In this document: piece by piece, positions 27,719-36,879 of the stretch
Numbering within the stretch: the first letter of the stretch is position 1
How the letters are laid out: each line of letters starts with the position of its first letter
From: Sphingomonas folli
GTDB lineage: Bacteria; Pseudomonadota; Alphaproteobacteria; Sphingomonadales; Sphingomonadaceae
NCBI RefSeq assembly: GCF_019429525.1
Contig: NZ_JAHXZL010000006.1
Span: forward strand, 62,001 to 126,000
Reading direction: 5' to 3'
Length of the DNA: 64,000 bases
Program-made: the position numbers and the translations under genes
The notes under the pieces: model-generated
Database searches by the model: none
What the model was told of the DNA's origin: nothing
The model's input: only the letters and a program-made list of their open reading frames with translations

Positions 27719-28501
27719 ATGCTCGGCTTCGGCCTCGCCATCGAGCCCCAGCTGTGGGCGATGATCTTCGTGATGATCCGCGTCGGCGCCGCGTTCGTCG
27801 CCGCGCCCGTGTTCAGCAACGTCTCGGTGCCGCTCACCGTGCGAGTCGCGCTGTCGGGCGCGATCGCGGTGCTGGTGCTCGGCACCACCCCCGTGCAGGT
27901 GCCGCAGACGGTGTTCGCACTCGCCACCTTCGTCGCGGTCGCGGCCGAGGCTCTGGTCGGGCTGGCGCTCGGCTTCGTCCTCCAGATCGCCTTCGCCGCG
28001 CCGCTGGTGGCGGGCGAGATCATCGGCGGCTCGATGGGGATCGGCTTCGCCAACATGATCGACCCCAACTCGGGCCGCTCCAGCCCCGCGATCGGCCAGT
28101 TCCTGTCGATCCTGCTGACCTTGCTGTTCCTCTCGCTCGACGGCCATCTCGTGCTGGTCGACCTGGTGGTGCGCAGCTACCGCGCGCTGCCGCCCGGCGC
28201 CTCCTGGCTCGCCGCCGACCAGCTGCGCGACATCGCGCTGTTCGGCGGCTACGCCTTCCTCGCCGGGCTGCTGCTGGCGCTGCCGGTCGGCTTCCTGCTG
28301 CTGTGCCTCAACCTCGTGATGGGGATGGTGTCGCGCTCGGCGCCCTCGCTCAACCTGTTCGCGGTCGGGCTGCCGGTCAGCCTCGCGGTCGGGGTGGTGA
28401 GCCTCGCGATCGCGCTGCCGGCCATGGGTGACTATATGCAGGTGATCGTCCGCGAGGGCCTCGCCGCGGCGCAGAGCCTCGTGCTCGCGGGGGCGCGCTG
28501 A
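27719..28501 (+). CDS. fliR: flagellar export gate protein FliR
   Basis: 260 residues with six or so membrane helices. FliR pattern: an N-terminal MIRVGAAFVAAPVFSNVSVPLTVRVALSGAIA, EALVGLALGFVLQIAFAAPLVAGEIIGGSMGIGFANMIDP, and the C-terminal LPVSLAVGVVSLAIALPAM. It completes the FliPQR gate. Its stop shares one base with the flhB start (TGATG), indicating coupled translation. Confidence 0.94.
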   Translation: MLGFGLAIEPQLWAMIFVMIRVGAAFVAAPVFSNVSVPLTVRVALSGAIAVLVLGTTPVQVPQTVFALATFVAVAAEALVGLALGFVLQIAFAAPLVAGEIIGGSMGIGFANMIDPNSGRSSPAIGQFLSILLTLLFLSLDGHLVLVDLVVRSYRALPPGASWLAADQLRDIALFGGYAFLAGLLLALPVGFLLLCLNLVMGMVSRSAPSLNLFAVGLPVSLAVGVVSLAIALPAMGDYMQVIVREGLAAAQSLVLAGAR

Positions 28502-29625
28502 TGTCGGAGGGCGGCGACAAGACAGAAGCCCCGACCGCGAAGCGCCGCCAGGACGCGCGCGACAAGGGCGACATCCTCAAGAGCCGCGACCTCGCCACCG
28601 CCCTGGTGGTGCTGGCGGGCGTGGCGTGGCTATTGTTCTTCGGCCCCGGGCTGCTCGCGGCCTGCCGCGCGGTGATGGCGTCGAGCTTCACCTTCGGCCG
28701 CGCCGACGTCGAGGATTTCGCGCCCTGGCGCCCGCTGGTCGAGGCGGGGTGGAAGCTGGCGACGCCGCTCGGCTCGCTGTTCGCGATCAGCGTCGCCGCC
28801 GCGGTGGTGAGCCAGGCGGGGCTCGGCAGCTTCGGCTGGAACGGCTCGCTGATGGCGCCCAAGGCGTCGCGCATCAACCCGGCCTCGGGGCTCAAGCGGA
28901 TCCTCGGCATGTCGGGCTGGATCGAGCTCGGCAAGTCGCTGCTCAAGGTGATCCTGCTCGGCACGATCGGCGCCTGGATGCTGTGGAAGACCGCGCATTT
29001 CAGCTTCGGCCTCGCCTCGTCCAACCTGCCCGTCGCGCTCGCCGGGCTGGGCGCGACCATGACCAACGTGCTGCTCGTCATGGCGATGGGGCTGGTCGCG
29101 ATCGCGCTGGTCGACGTGCCCACCCAGGTGATGCAGCTGCTGCGCAAGCTGCGCATGACCAAGCAGGAGGTGCGCGACGAGCACAAGGAGAGCGAGGGCA
29201 ACCCCGAGATGAAGGGGCATCTGCGCGCCAGGCAGCGCGCGCTGCTCTCGGGCGGCATGCGCCAGGCGCTGACCGAGGCGCACGTGGTGCTCACCAACCC
29301 GACCCATTTCGCGGTGGCGCTGCGCTACGACCGCGGGCGCGACCAGGTGCCGGTGGTGGTGGCCAAGGGCCGCAACGCCACCGCGCTGGCGATCCGCGAG
29401 GCGGCGGGCGAGATGCAGCTGCCGATCCTCGAATATCCCGCGCTCGCCCGCGCGGTCTATTACACCAGCCGCGAGGGCCAGGAGGTGCGCGACGACCTGT
29501 ACGTCGCGATCGCCACCGTGCTCGCCTTCGTCTTCGGGCTCAACGAGCGCGCCGGCGGGCGCCTGCCGCCGGTCGACGTACCGCTCACCGCGCGGTTCGA
29601 CGAGCACGGCAAGAAACAGGGGTAA
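28501..29625 (+). CDS. flhB: flagellar export switch protein FlhB
   Basis: 374 residues. Controls export substrate specificity together with FliK. N-terminal signature GGDKTEAPTAKRRQDARDKGDILKSRDL, four membrane helices, then a cytoplasmic domain with the autocleavage site NPTH at 266-269 in TNPTHFAVALRYD. Cleavage between N and P follows from family knowledge. Length is as expected. Confidence 0.96.
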   Translation: MSEGGDKTEAPTAKRRQDARDKGDILKSRDLATALVVLAGVAWLLFFGPGLLAACRAVMASSFTFGRADVEDFAPWRPLVEAGWKLATPLGSLFAISVAAAVVSQAGLGSFGWNGSLMAPKASRINPASGLKRILGMSGWIELGKSLLKVILLGTIGAWMLWKTAHFSFGLASSNLPVALAGLGATMTNVLLVMAMGLVAIALVDVPTQVMQLLRKLRMTKQEVRDEHKESEGNPEMKGHLRARQRALLSGGMRQALTEAHVVLTNPTHFAVALRYDRGRDQVPVVVAKGRNATALAIREAAGEMQLPILEYPALARAVYYTSREGQEVRDDLYVAIATVLAFVFGLNERAGGRLPPVDVPLTARFDEHGKKQG

Positions 29626-29659
29626 ATTCCTGCCGCGAGCGGTCGTTTAAGGGGGTATC

Positions 29660-31195
29660 ATGGCGACGACGATCAGCAGCACCAGCAGCAGCACGGCGAC
29701 GACCGGCACGACGTCGACGACCAAGACGTCGTCGACCGCGTCGGTCAACCAGTCGGCGGCCAACTCGGTCCTCACCTCGCTCGGCTCGGGCTCGGGGGTC
29801 GATACCGGGGCGCTCGTCACCCAGCTGGTCGAGGCGCAGTTCGCGCAGAAGCGCGCGCAGCTCACCTCGAAGAGCGACACGCTGACCGCGCAGATCTCGG
29901 GCGTGGCGACGCTCAAGAGCACCATCTCGGACTTCACCAAGGCGCTGGAGAATCTCGTCGAGGGCGGCACGCTGGCGACCCAGCCGAACAGCTCGCTCGC
30001 CGGCGTCGCCACCGCCAGCCCGATCGCGGGCGCCTCGGCCTCGGGGCTCAACAGCAGCGTCACGGTCAACGCGCTCGCCACCGCGCAGATCGCCACCAGC
30101 GCCAAGATCGCCTCGCCCTCGACCGCCACCTTCGGCACCGGCACGCTGACGCTCACGCTCGGCACCGCCACCACCGGCGGCGGCGCGATGACCGGCTTCA
30201 CCGCGGGCACCAACGCGGACGGGACGTCCAAGTCCTTCGCGATCACGATCGACTCGAGCAACAACTCGCTGTCGGGCATCGCCGCCGCGATCAACGCCAA
30301 GAAGGGGGGCGTCACCGCCACGGTGATCAACGACGCCGACGGCGGCGCCTATCTCTCGCTCAAGGGCACCACCGGCGCGGCCCAGGCCTTCACGCTGGCG
30401 GCGAGCGACCCGGCGAGCGCGCTGGCGCAGTTCGACACCGGCTACGGCACCACCAACAAGACCACCGTCTCCAGCCAGGCGGGCAACGCCAAGCTGGTGG
30501 TCGACGGCGTCGCGGTCGACCGCGGCAGCAACGAGGTCAGCGACCTGATCGCGGGCGTGAAGCTGAGCCTGACCGGCACCGGCACCACCAACCTCACCGC
30601 CACCCGGCCCGACGGCGCGCTGACCAGCGCGGTGAAGGACTTCGTCGACACCTACAACCAGGTGCTGGCGCAGGTGAAGGAGCAGACCGACCCGATCAAC
30701 GGCCAGCTCCGCGCCGACCCCGCCGCCAAGACGCTGCTGCGGACGCTCCAGGGGCTGACCAGCCGCGTGCTGCTGCCCGACGCCGCCGCGGGCACGCCCG
30801 CGACGCTGGCCGCGATCGGCGTGCGCACCACGCGCACCGGCGAGCTCGAGGTCGACGACAACGCGCTGACCAACGCGATGAAGAGCGCGCCCGAGGCGAT
30901 CGAGGCGATGTTCGCCAAGAGCAGCAGCGGCGCCACCGGGCTGTACGCGGCGATGAAGTCGCTCGACCTCAACACCGGCAGCACGATCTACGGCCTGGCC
31001 GCCTCGACCACGCGCTACCGCCAGGCGCAGTCGGACCTGGGCAAGCAGCAGACCAGCGTCGACGATCAGGCGACGAAGATGACGACGCGGCTGACGCAGC
31101 AGTTCTCGAGCATGAACGCGCGCGTCTCCGCCTACAAAGCCACCCAGTCGTTCATGCAGCAGCAGATCGACAATTGGACCAAGTCGACGGGTTGA
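29660..31195 (+). CDS. fliD: flagellar filament cap protein FliD
   Basis: 511 residues. FliD (HAP2) caps the filament and helps flagellin fold. The first 40 residues are Ser/Thr-rich; then comes the conserved N-terminal domain VLTSLGSGSGVDTGALVTQLVEAQFAQKRAQL. The C-terminal helical domain (LTNAMKSAPEAIEAMFAKSS to the end) has the heptad pattern expected of the coiled core. 34 bases after flhB. Flagellin and hook-associated genes flgK and flgL are not in this window. Confidence 0.9.
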   Translation: MATTISSTSSSTATTGTTSTTKTSSTASVNQSAANSVLTSLGSGSGVDTGALVTQLVEAQFAQKRAQLTSKSDTLTAQISGVATLKSTISDFTKALENLVEGGTLATQPNSSLAGVATASPIAGASASGLNSSVTVNALATAQIATSAKIASPSTATFGTGTLTLTLGTATTGGGAMTGFTAGTNADGTSKSFAITIDSSNNSLSGIAAAINAKKGGVTATVINDADGGAYLSLKGTTGAAQAFTLAASDPASALAQFDTGYGTTNKTTVSSQAGNAKLVVDGVAVDRGSNEVSDLIAGVKLSLTGTGTTNLTATRPDGALTSAVKDFVDTYNQVLAQVKEQTDPINGQLRADPAAKTLLRTLQGLTSRVLLPDAAAGTPATLAAIGVRTTRTGELEVDDNALTNAMKSAPEAIEAMFAKSSSGATGLYAAMKSLDLNTGSTIYGLAASTTRYRQAQSDLGKQQTSVDDQATKMTTRLTQQFSSMNARVSAYKATQSFMQQQIDNWTKSTG

Positions 31196-31212
31196 GCGGG
31201 GAGTAGACGATC

Positions 31213-31611
31213 ATGGCCTATGCCTCCGCCCTGCTGCGCGACCCGGCGCGCACCTATCGCGAGATCGATCTCGCGGGCCGCACCGCCGCGGCCGACGGGC
31301 CCGCGCTCGTCCAGCTGCTGTACGAGGAGCTCACCCAGGCGCTGCGCGTCGCCGCCTGGGCGGCGGACAACCGCCAGTTCGCCACGCGCAGCGAGCGCGT
31401 GACGCGCGCCACCGCGATCCTGTTCGCGCTGGAGGCGAACCTCGACTTCGAGCGCGGCGGCGACGTCTCGCGCACGCTGGCGCGCTTCTACGCGGGCTGC
31501 CGCCGCCAGGTGGTGGACGCCAGCATCGGCACCGACGGCGAGCCGTTCCGCGCGGTCGCCGCCGAGCTGGAGGAGATCGCCGCGGCGTGGCGGATGGCAC
31601 GCGCGGCGTGA
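31213..31611 (+). CDS. fliS: flagellin export chaperone FliS
   Basis: 132 residues. All-helical; matches FliS by position directly after fliD and by the block ADGPALVQLLYEELTQALRVAAWAADNRQFATRSERVTRATAILFALEANLDFERGGDVSRTLARFY, which parallels the LIxMLYDGxLxxLxxA...L..LxxSLDxExGGxIAxNLxxLY pattern. Last gene of the operon on this strand. Confidence 0.82.
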   Translation: MAYASALLRDPARTYREIDLAGRTAAADGPALVQLLYEELTQALRVAAWAADNRQFATRSERVTRATAILFALEANLDFERGGDVSRTLARFYAGCRRQVVDASIGTDGEPFRAVAAELEEIAAAWRMARAA

Positions 31612-31714
31612 GGGGGTGAGGCCGGGGGCTAGGTTCGCTCGCTCACGCGCGCTTCCGCCCACCCACTTCCGTCATCCTGAGAAGGGCACGATGTCGCTCC
31701 GCTCACCTACGACG

Positions 31715-31993
31715 TCACCGCACCAGGTCGCGATACTCCGGGTGGCGCTCGACGAAGGCGCGCACGAAGGGGCATTGCGGCACGACACGCAGGCCCTGGT
31801 CGCGCGCCGAGTCGAGCGCGGCGCGGATCAGCCGCGACCCCACGCCGCGCCCCTCGATCGCGGGCGGCACCAGCGTGTGGGTGAAGACGATCGTGTCGCC
31901 CTCGAGCTGATAGGCCGCGACCGCGCGCTCGCCCGCGACCGACAGCTCGAACTCCTGCTCGGAGCGGTTGTCGCGGACTCGCTCGACGCTCAC
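31715..31993 (-). CDS. small GNAT-type N-acetyltransferase (YjdJ-like)
   Basis: 92 residues. Compact GNAT fold of the YjdJ/Gcn5-like small class: LSVAGERAVAAYQLEGDTIVFTHTLVPPAIEGRGVGSRLIRAALDSARDQGLRVVPQCPFVRAFVERHPEY. The acetyl-CoA loop is EGRGVGSRL and the CPFVRAFVERHPEY end is typical of the class. Substrate unknown. The start is GTG in the overlap GTGA with the stop of the upstream lipoprotein gene. Confidence 0.87.
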   Translation of the reverse strand: MSVERVRDNRSEQEFELSVAGERAVAAYQLEGDTIVFTHTLVPPAIEGRGVGSRLIRAALDSARDQGLRVVPQCPFVRAFVERHPEYRDLVR

Positions 31994-32178
31994 TGACCGG
32001 GCGCCGCCGCGGGCGCGTCGGGCGCGCGCGCGACCGATCCGGCGGGGGTGGCCCGCGTCTCCACCGCGGCGGCGGCGCCGTCGGCCGGCTCGCGCTCGCA
32101 GCCGGCGAGCAGCGCCGCCGCGCCGAAGGTGAACAGCGCGAGATTGGCGCGCGGGGTGGTCGATCGTCCGGACAGCAT
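31990..32178 (-). CDS. small lipoprotein of unknown function
   Basis: 62 residues. A basic head (RSTTPR) and a hydrophobic run end in the lipobox LLAGC (Cys27), followed by an Ala/Pro-rich acidic tail without recognisable domain. Probably a lipid-anchored envelope peptide. Its stop overlaps the GNAT gene start by four bases, so the two are likely co-translated, although no functional link is evident. Divergent from recQ. Confidence 0.6.
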   Translation of the reverse strand: MLSGRSTTPRANLALFTFGAAALLAGCEREPADGAAAAVETRATPAGSVARAPDAPAAAPGQ

Positions 32179-32308
32179 GCCCGCACTACGCCCCGCCCCC
32201 GTCGCGCGTTCCCGCCGCCTGTTCCCGCCACGCGTTCCCGCCCCGGCCCATCGCCGGTCACCGCGCCGGTTGCCCTGCGCCCCGCGCGCGCCTAGGTCGG
32301 GCGCGCCC

Positions 32309-34081
32309 ATGGCGCTCGACCCGCTTCCCCAGCTCCAGACCATCTTCGGCTTCCCCGCCTTCCGCGGCGTGCAGGAGCAGGTCGTCACGCGCGTGCTGGC
32401 CGGCGAGCGCACCCTCGCGGTGATGCCGACCGGCGCGGGCAAGTCGCTGTGCTACCAGCTGCCCTCGGCGATGCTGGAGGGGACGTGCGTGGTCGTCAGC
32501 CCGCTGATCGCGCTGATGCACGACCAGCTGCGCGCCGCCACCGCGGTCGGCCTGCGCGCGGCGACGCTCACCAGTGTCGACGAGAACAAGGCCGAGACGC
32601 GGGGTCGCTACCTCGATGGCGCGCTCGACCTGCTGTACGTCGCGCCCGAGCGCGCCTCCACCGCCGACTTCCGTGACCTGCTCGAGCGCGGCCGCCCGGC
32701 GCTGTTCGCGATCGACGAGGCGCATTGCGTCAGCGAGTGGGGGCACGACTTCCGCCCCGACTATCGCCTGCTGCGCCCCTTGCTCGACGCCTTCCCCGAG
32801 GTGCCGCGGCTGGCGCTGACCGCCACCGCCGACGCGCACACCCGCGCCGACATCCTCGAGCAGCTCGGCATCCCGCACGCCGGCATGATCGTGGCCGGCT
32901 TCGACCGGCCCAACATCCGCTACGCGATCCGGCCCAAGGACAACACTACGCGCCAGATCGCCGACGTGGTGCGCGACACTCCCGGCCCCGGCATCGTCTA
33001 CGTCCAGACCCGCGCCGCGACCGAGAAGATGGCCGCGCAGCTCACCGCGCTGACCGGCCGCCCGGTGCGCGCCTATCACGCCGGGCTCGACCCCGCGGTG
33101 CGCGCGCGCAACCAGGCCGATTTCGTCGGCTCCGAGGACATGGTGATGTGCGCGACGGTGGCCTTCGGCATGGGGATCGACAAGCCCGACGTCCGTTTCG
33201 TCGCGCACGCCGGCCTGCCCAAGTCGATCGAGGCCTATTATCAGGAGACCGGCCGCGCCGGACGCGACGGCGACCCGGCGGTGGCGCATCTCTTCTGGGG
33301 CGCGGAGGATTTCGCGCGCGCGCGGCAGCGCATCGGCGAGGTCGAGCCGCAGCGCCAGCCCGGCGAGCGCCAGCGGCTCGCCGCGCTGGGCGCGCTGGTG
33401 GAGACCGCGGGCTGCCGCCGCGCGATCCTGCTGCGCCACTTCGGCGAGCACCCGCCCGAGACGTGCGGCAATTGCGACAACTGCCTGTCCCCGCCCGCCG
33501 CGCTCGACGCGACGGAGACCGCGCGCAAATATCTCTCGGCGGTGTTCCGCACCGGGCAGATGTTCGGCGCGACCTATATCGAGCAGGTGCTCACCGGCCA
33601 GTCGAGCGAGCGCAGCCTGACGAACGGGCACGAGCAGCTGTCGGTGTGGAACATCGTCGACGGCGAGGAGGTGGCGCTGCTCAAGCCGGTCGGGCGCGCG
33701 CTGCTGCTCAAGGACGCGCTGCGGACCAACCACCACGGCGGGCTCGAGTTCGGCCCGGCGGCGCGCGCGCTGCTCAAGGGCGAGGCGACGCTGCCGCTGG
33801 TCGAGCCGCCCAAGCGCGAGCGCCGCCGCGGCGGGCGCGCGGGCGCGATCCCGAACCCGGTCGACGATCCCTTGTTCGAGGCGCTGCGCGCGCGCCGGCG
33901 CGAGCTGGCGAAGGAGGCGGGGGTGCCGCCCTACGTGATCTTCCACGACTCGGCGCTGCGCGAGATGGCGGCGCTGCGCCCGACCTCGCTCGCCGCGCTC
34001 GGGCGGATCGCGGGCGTAGGCCAGCGCAAGCTCGACGCCTACGGCCAGGCGTTCCTGGATGCGCTGAAGGGCGCGGGGTGA
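32309..34081 (+). CDS. recQ: ATP-dependent DNA helicase RecQ
   Basis: 590 residues. 3'-5' helicase for recombination and fork repair. Walker A in MPTGAGKSLCYQLPS (TGAGKS 41-46), DEAH box at 136-139, motif VI in YYQETGRAGRDG. The zinc-binding cysteines are in AGCRRAILLRHFGE and ETCGNCDNC, followed by the RQC winged-helix region. The C-terminal HRDC domain runs from DDPLFEALRARRREL to GQAFLDALK. The ATG at 32309 begins the family N-terminus; an in-frame extension to 32048 is antisense to the lipoprotein gene and is rejected. Confidence 0.95.
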   Translation: MALDPLPQLQTIFGFPAFRGVQEQVVTRVLAGERTLAVMPTGAGKSLCYQLPSAMLEGTCVVVSPLIALMHDQLRAATAVGLRAATLTSVDENKAETRGRYLDGALDLLYVAPERASTADFRDLLERGRPALFAIDEAHCVSEWGHDFRPDYRLLRPLLDAFPEVPRLALTATADAHTRADILEQLGIPHAGMIVAGFDRPNIRYAIRPKDNTTRQIADVVRDTPGPGIVYVQTRAATEKMAAQLTALTGRPVRAYHAGLDPAVRARNQADFVGSEDMVMCATVAFGMGIDKPDVRFVAHAGLPKSIEAYYQETGRAGRDGDPAVAHLFWGAEDFARARQRIGEVEPQRQPGERQRLAALGALVETAGCRRAILLRHFGEHPPETCGNCDNCLSPPAALDATETARKYLSAVFRTGQMFGATYIEQVLTGQSSERSLTNGHEQLSVWNIVDGEEVALLKPVGRALLLKDALRTNHHGGLEFGPAARALLKGEATLPLVEPPKRERRRGGRAGAIPNPVDDPLFEALRARRRELAKEAGVPPYVIFHDSALREMAALRPTSLAALGRIAGVGQRKLDAYGQAFLDALKGAG

Positions 34082-34115
34082 GGGGGTGAGTCTGGCCGGG
34101 AAGAGCCCTGAAAAT

Positions 34116-34262
34116 CCTTCCCGGCACGGGGAGGGGGACCGCGACGCGAAGCGGCGTGGTGGAGGGGGGCTTCCGCATACGAGCCGGTGCGTTCGTGGAG
34201 AGCCCCCTCCACCGCCCCGCTGACGCGCGGTGGTCCCCCTCCCCGCCATGCGGGGAGGATTT
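34116..34262. repeat. dispersed inverted-repeat element, family A copy 3
   Basis: In the 311-base gap after recQ. ATCCTTCCCGGCACGGGGAG at the left, CTCCCCGCCATGCGGGGAGG at the right, with inner arms GTGGTGGAGGGGGGCTTCCG and AGAGCCCCCTCCACC. The remaining 130 bases before the next gene show no gene. Confidence 0.85.
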
Positions 34263-34392
34263 CTGTCTCACCCAGCGGCCGCTATTCTCCCCTCGCCGAC
34301 CCGCCCGCTTCCGGCTAAGGCGCCGCCTCTCCCGCGACGGGACGATCGGGATCAATGACGCGGCGCCCCGTCCGCGCTAGAGGCAGGCTCCT

Positions 34393-34821
34393 ATGTTGCG
34401 CATCATCGACGAGACGATCGCGGTCGCGCCGCAGATCCGGCCCGAGGACCTGCCCGCCATCGCCGCCGCCGGCTACACCGCCGTCGTCAACAACCGCCCC
34501 GACGGCGAGGAGCCCGGCCAGCCCGACGGCGAGTCGATCCGCGCCGCGGCGGAGGCGGCCGGGCTGCGCTACACCGCGATCCCCGTCACCCACGCCGGCT
34601 TCTCGCTGCCGCAGGTCGAGGCGATGACCGCCGCGCTGGCCGAGGCGGGCGGGCCGGTGCTGGCCTATTGCCGCTCCGGCACGCGCTCGTGCAACCTCTG
34701 GGCGCTCGCCGGCGCCGCGCGCGGCGACGACGCCGACTCACTCACCGCCAGAGCGGCCGCCGCGGGCTATGACCTCACCAACCTGCGTCCCCTGCTCGAC
34801 GCGGTGGCGCGGCGCGGCTGA
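34393..34821 (+). CDS. TIGR01244-type sulfurtransferase/phosphatase-like protein
   Basis: 142 residues. Matches the small tyrosine-phosphatase-like/rhodanese-like family (TIGR01244, Blh-like N-terminal domain): IAVAPQIRPEDLPAIAAAGYTAVVNNRPDGEEPGQP, then HAGFSLPQVEAM, and the active-site loop LAYCRSGTRSCNLW. The catalytic Cys in CRSGTR is present. In other bacteria such domains act in sulfide detoxification or as phosphatases; which applies here cannot be told. Eight bases before the next gene. Confidence 0.82.
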   Translation: MLRIIDETIAVAPQIRPEDLPAIAAAGYTAVVNNRPDGEEPGQPDGESIRAAAEAAGLRYTAIPVTHAGFSLPQVEAMTAALAEAGGPVLAYCRSGTRSCNLWALAGAARGDDADSLTARAAAAGYDLTNLRPLLDAVARRG

Positions 34822-34829
34822 GCGGCGCG

Positions 34830-35216
34830 ATGGGGCTGGCGGCATGGCTCGGTCTCGGTCGGGCGCACCGGATGATGCGCTCGGTCGACGAGGCGATCGA
34901 GGCGGCGGCGGCGGCGCTGCCGCGCTTCGCGGGCTTCGACGCGGTGATCGCCGAGGACGGCCGCGCCGCGCTGGTGATCGACTCGACCGGCGTGATCGCG
35001 CTGGTGCTGGTGCGCGGCGCGCGCGTGCGGGCACGCGTGGTCGAATGGGCGATGCTGCGCCAGACACCGGCGGGCATCCTGGTCGAGACCGCGGACCGCG
35101 GCTTCGGCGACGCGCTGCTGGCGGGTGTCAGCGCGATCGACGTGCGCCGCCTCGGCATGCCGCCGCTGCCGCAGCGCGAGCCCGCGACGATCGTAGGGCT
35201 GCTCGAGACCGCCTGA
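34830..35216 (+). CDS. hypothetical protein
   Basis: 128 residues, soluble, no signal peptide. An Ala-rich helix (RSVDEAIEAAAAALPRF) precedes a strand-rich stretch (AVIAEDGRAALVIDSTGVIALVLVRGARVRARVVEWAMLRQTPAGILVETADRGFGDALLAGV). I do not recognise the family. High third-position GC over the full length and the eight-base gap after the phosphatase-like gene suggest it is real and co-transcribed with it. Confidence 0.6.
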   Translation: MGLAAWLGLGRAHRMMRSVDEAIEAAAAALPRFAGFDAVIAEDGRAALVIDSTGVIALVLVRGARVRARVVEWAMLRQTPAGILVETADRGFGDALLAGVSAIDVRRLGMPPLPQREPATIVGLLETA

Positions 35217-35288
35217 GCGCCGCCGGCACGCGACCGCCGCGCCGCGTCGGCTGTCATGCCGGCTTCACGAACGCACCATAAGCCGCCC

Positions 35289-35314
35289 GCGATCGTCTCC
35301 GGCGATCGTCTCCG
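35289..35314. repeat. 13-base direct repeat in the fecI leader
   Basis: GCGATCGTCTCCG occurs twice in a row (35289-35301, 35302-35314), just before the fecI ribosome site. Each unit contains the CGATCG palindrome. It could be a regulator site or a simple slip duplication. Confidence 0.6.
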
Positions 35315-35325
35315 GGGGACAGGCG

Positions 35326-35889
35326 ATGGGCAGCACGACAGGGTGGCGCGACGATGCCGCGGCGTGCCCGGCGATCGAGTCGGCGCGCGCGCTCGACGTC
35401 GCCGACGCCGCGCTCCACCGCGCGCTGCGCGCCTTCGTCGGCGGGCGGGTGGCCCAGTCGGCCGACCGCGACGACGTGGTGCAGGAGACCTACGCGCGGC
35501 TGCTCGGCTATCAGGCGGGGCGGCGGGTCGACGACGTCAAGGCCTTGTGCTTCGCGATCGCGCGCAACCTGCTGCTCGACCACCATCGCGCCGCCCGCCA
35601 CGGCGCGACGGTCGAGCTGGACGAGGCGCTCGCCTGCCCACTGCCCAGCGCCGAGCGCGTGGTCGCCTTCCGCCGCGCGGTCGCGGTGCTGGCCGGCGCG
35701 CTCGAGCGCATGCCCCCGCTGCGGCGCGAGATCTTCCTGCGCAAGCGGCTCGACGGGCTCACCACCGCCGAGATCGCGGGCGCGCTCGAGATGAGCCTCG
35801 CCGCGGTCGAGAAGCATGTCGTCCGCGCCCTCGCCGACCTGCGCGGCGCGCTGGCGCGGCGCGGCGTCACGCTGGCGGACGGCGCGTGA
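35326..35889 (+). CDS. FecI-type ECF sigma factor
   Basis: 187 residues. Sigma region 2 is ALRAFVGGRVAQSADRDDVVQETYARLLGY followed by FAIARNLLLDHHRAARH; region 4 is RMPPLRREIFLRKRLDGLTTAEIAGALEMSLAAVEKHVVRALADL. This is the FecI subgroup, which works with a FecR antisigma and a TonB receptor that signals from the outer membrane. The stop overlaps the fecR start (GTGA). The target is most likely the receptor gene at 36880. Confidence 0.92.
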   Translation: MGSTTGWRDDAAACPAIESARALDVADAALHRALRAFVGGRVAQSADRDDVVQETYARLLGYQAGRRVDDVKALCFAIARNLLLDHHRAARHGATVELDEALACPLPSAERVVAFRRAVAVLAGALERMPPLRREIFLRKRLDGLTTAEIAGALEMSLAAVEKHVVRALADLRGALARRGVTLADGA

Positions 35890-36737
35890 GCGCGGGCGAC
35901 GCGCTCGTCCTCGACGAGCAGGCGCTCAGCGAGGCACTGCGCGACGCCGCGGCGCGCTGCGGCCGGCTCTCCGACGAGCAGGTGCGCGCGCTGCGCCGCC
36001 GCCGCCGCGCGGTCGCGGGCGGGATCGGCGGCCTGGGCGCCGCGCTGGGGACGATCGGCGCGCTGTGGCTCGGCGCGGCCGCGTGGCTCACCCCGGCGCG
36101 CCCCACCCCCGCCTGGACGCGCACGCTGGCGACCCGCGCGGGCGAGCGCGGCACGCTGACGCTGGCGGACGGCTCGACCGTGCGACTCAACGGCGCGACG
36201 CGGGTGCGCGTGACCTACCGCACCGGCGAGCGCCGCGCCGAGCTGCTCGCCGGCCAGGCCTTCTTCGACGTGCGCCACGACGCCGCGCGGCCCTTCACGG
36301 TGACGGCCGGGACGACCAGCGCGCGCGTGCTCGGCACCGCCTTCGATCTCGACCGGACGCGGCGCCAGGTGGCGCTGTCGGTCTATCGCGGCGCGGTCGG
36401 TTTCGACCCGGGCGGCGCGCGCGGCGTGGTGGTGCGCGCGGGCTATCGCAGCAGCATCGCCGACGGCGCGGCGACACCGCCGGCGCGCTTCGACGCCGCC
36501 CTGCCGGACTGGCGCGCGGGCTGGGTCGACACCGCGGGGATGCGGCTGGACGACCTGATCGAGGTGCTCGACCGCGCCGGCGCGCGAGTCGCCGCGCCGC
36601 GCGAGCCGCTGGCGTCGACCCGGGTCTTCGGCCGCTTCCGCACCGACCGGCCGCGCGCGCTGCTCGGCGCGATCGGCGCGGGGTTCGGCTTCGGCGTGGT
36701 GGAGCGCGACGGCGAGCTGGTGCTGGAGCCGCGCTGA
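35886..36737 (+). CDS. FecR-type antisigma factor
   Basis: 283 residues. Cytoplasmic head, one membrane helix (about 40-60, GGIGGLGAALGTIGALWLGAAAWL), and a periplasmic FecR domain with RGTLTLADGSTVRLNGATRVRVTYRTGERRAELLAGQAFFDVRHDAARPFTVTAG, the standard core. The C-terminal part (LDDLIEVLDRAGARVA...VFGRFRTDRPRALLGAIG) is the region that contacts the receptor signalling domain. GTG start inside the sigma stop. Typical length is a little over 300. Confidence 0.9.
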   Translation: MSAGDALVLDEQALSEALRDAAARCGRLSDEQVRALRRRRRAVAGGIGGLGAALGTIGALWLGAAAWLTPARPTPAWTRTLATRAGERGTLTLADGSTVRLNGATRVRVTYRTGERRAELLAGQAFFDVRHDAARPFTVTAGTTSARVLGTAFDLDRTRRQVALSVYRGAVGFDPGGARGVVVRAGYRSSIADGAATPPARFDAALPDWRAGWVDTAGMRLDDLIEVLDRAGARVAAPREPLASTRVFGRFRTDRPRALLGAIGAGFGFGVVERDGELVLEPR

Positions 36738-36797
36738 GGCGGCTCGACGACCGCGGTCGCGTCGCCCGCGCCCGGGGAAGGCGCGCGGGCCGAGCCG

Positions 36798-36822
36798 GGA
36801 AAAAACATTGTCCGGATCGTGG
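36798..36822 (+). promoter_or_regulatory. candidate ECF promoter before the first TonB receptor
   Basis: GGAAAA (36798-36803) inside the only long A run of the area and CGTGG (36818-36822) after 14 bases resemble the GGAA...CGT pattern of ECF-dependent promoters, 58 bases before the receptor ATG. Weak evidence from pattern and position only. Confidence 0.3.
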
Positions 36823-36879
36823 CAGCCGCCGCGTCTTCCTCCCGGGCGGCGCGTGGGCGCGCCGCGGTTGGGGGATGAT

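Noticed and set aside
32048..32308. Longer RecQ start adding 87 residues
   Set aside because: The extension is Arg/Pro/Ala-rich, overlaps the divergent lipoprotein gene, and the RecQ N-terminus begins at 32309.
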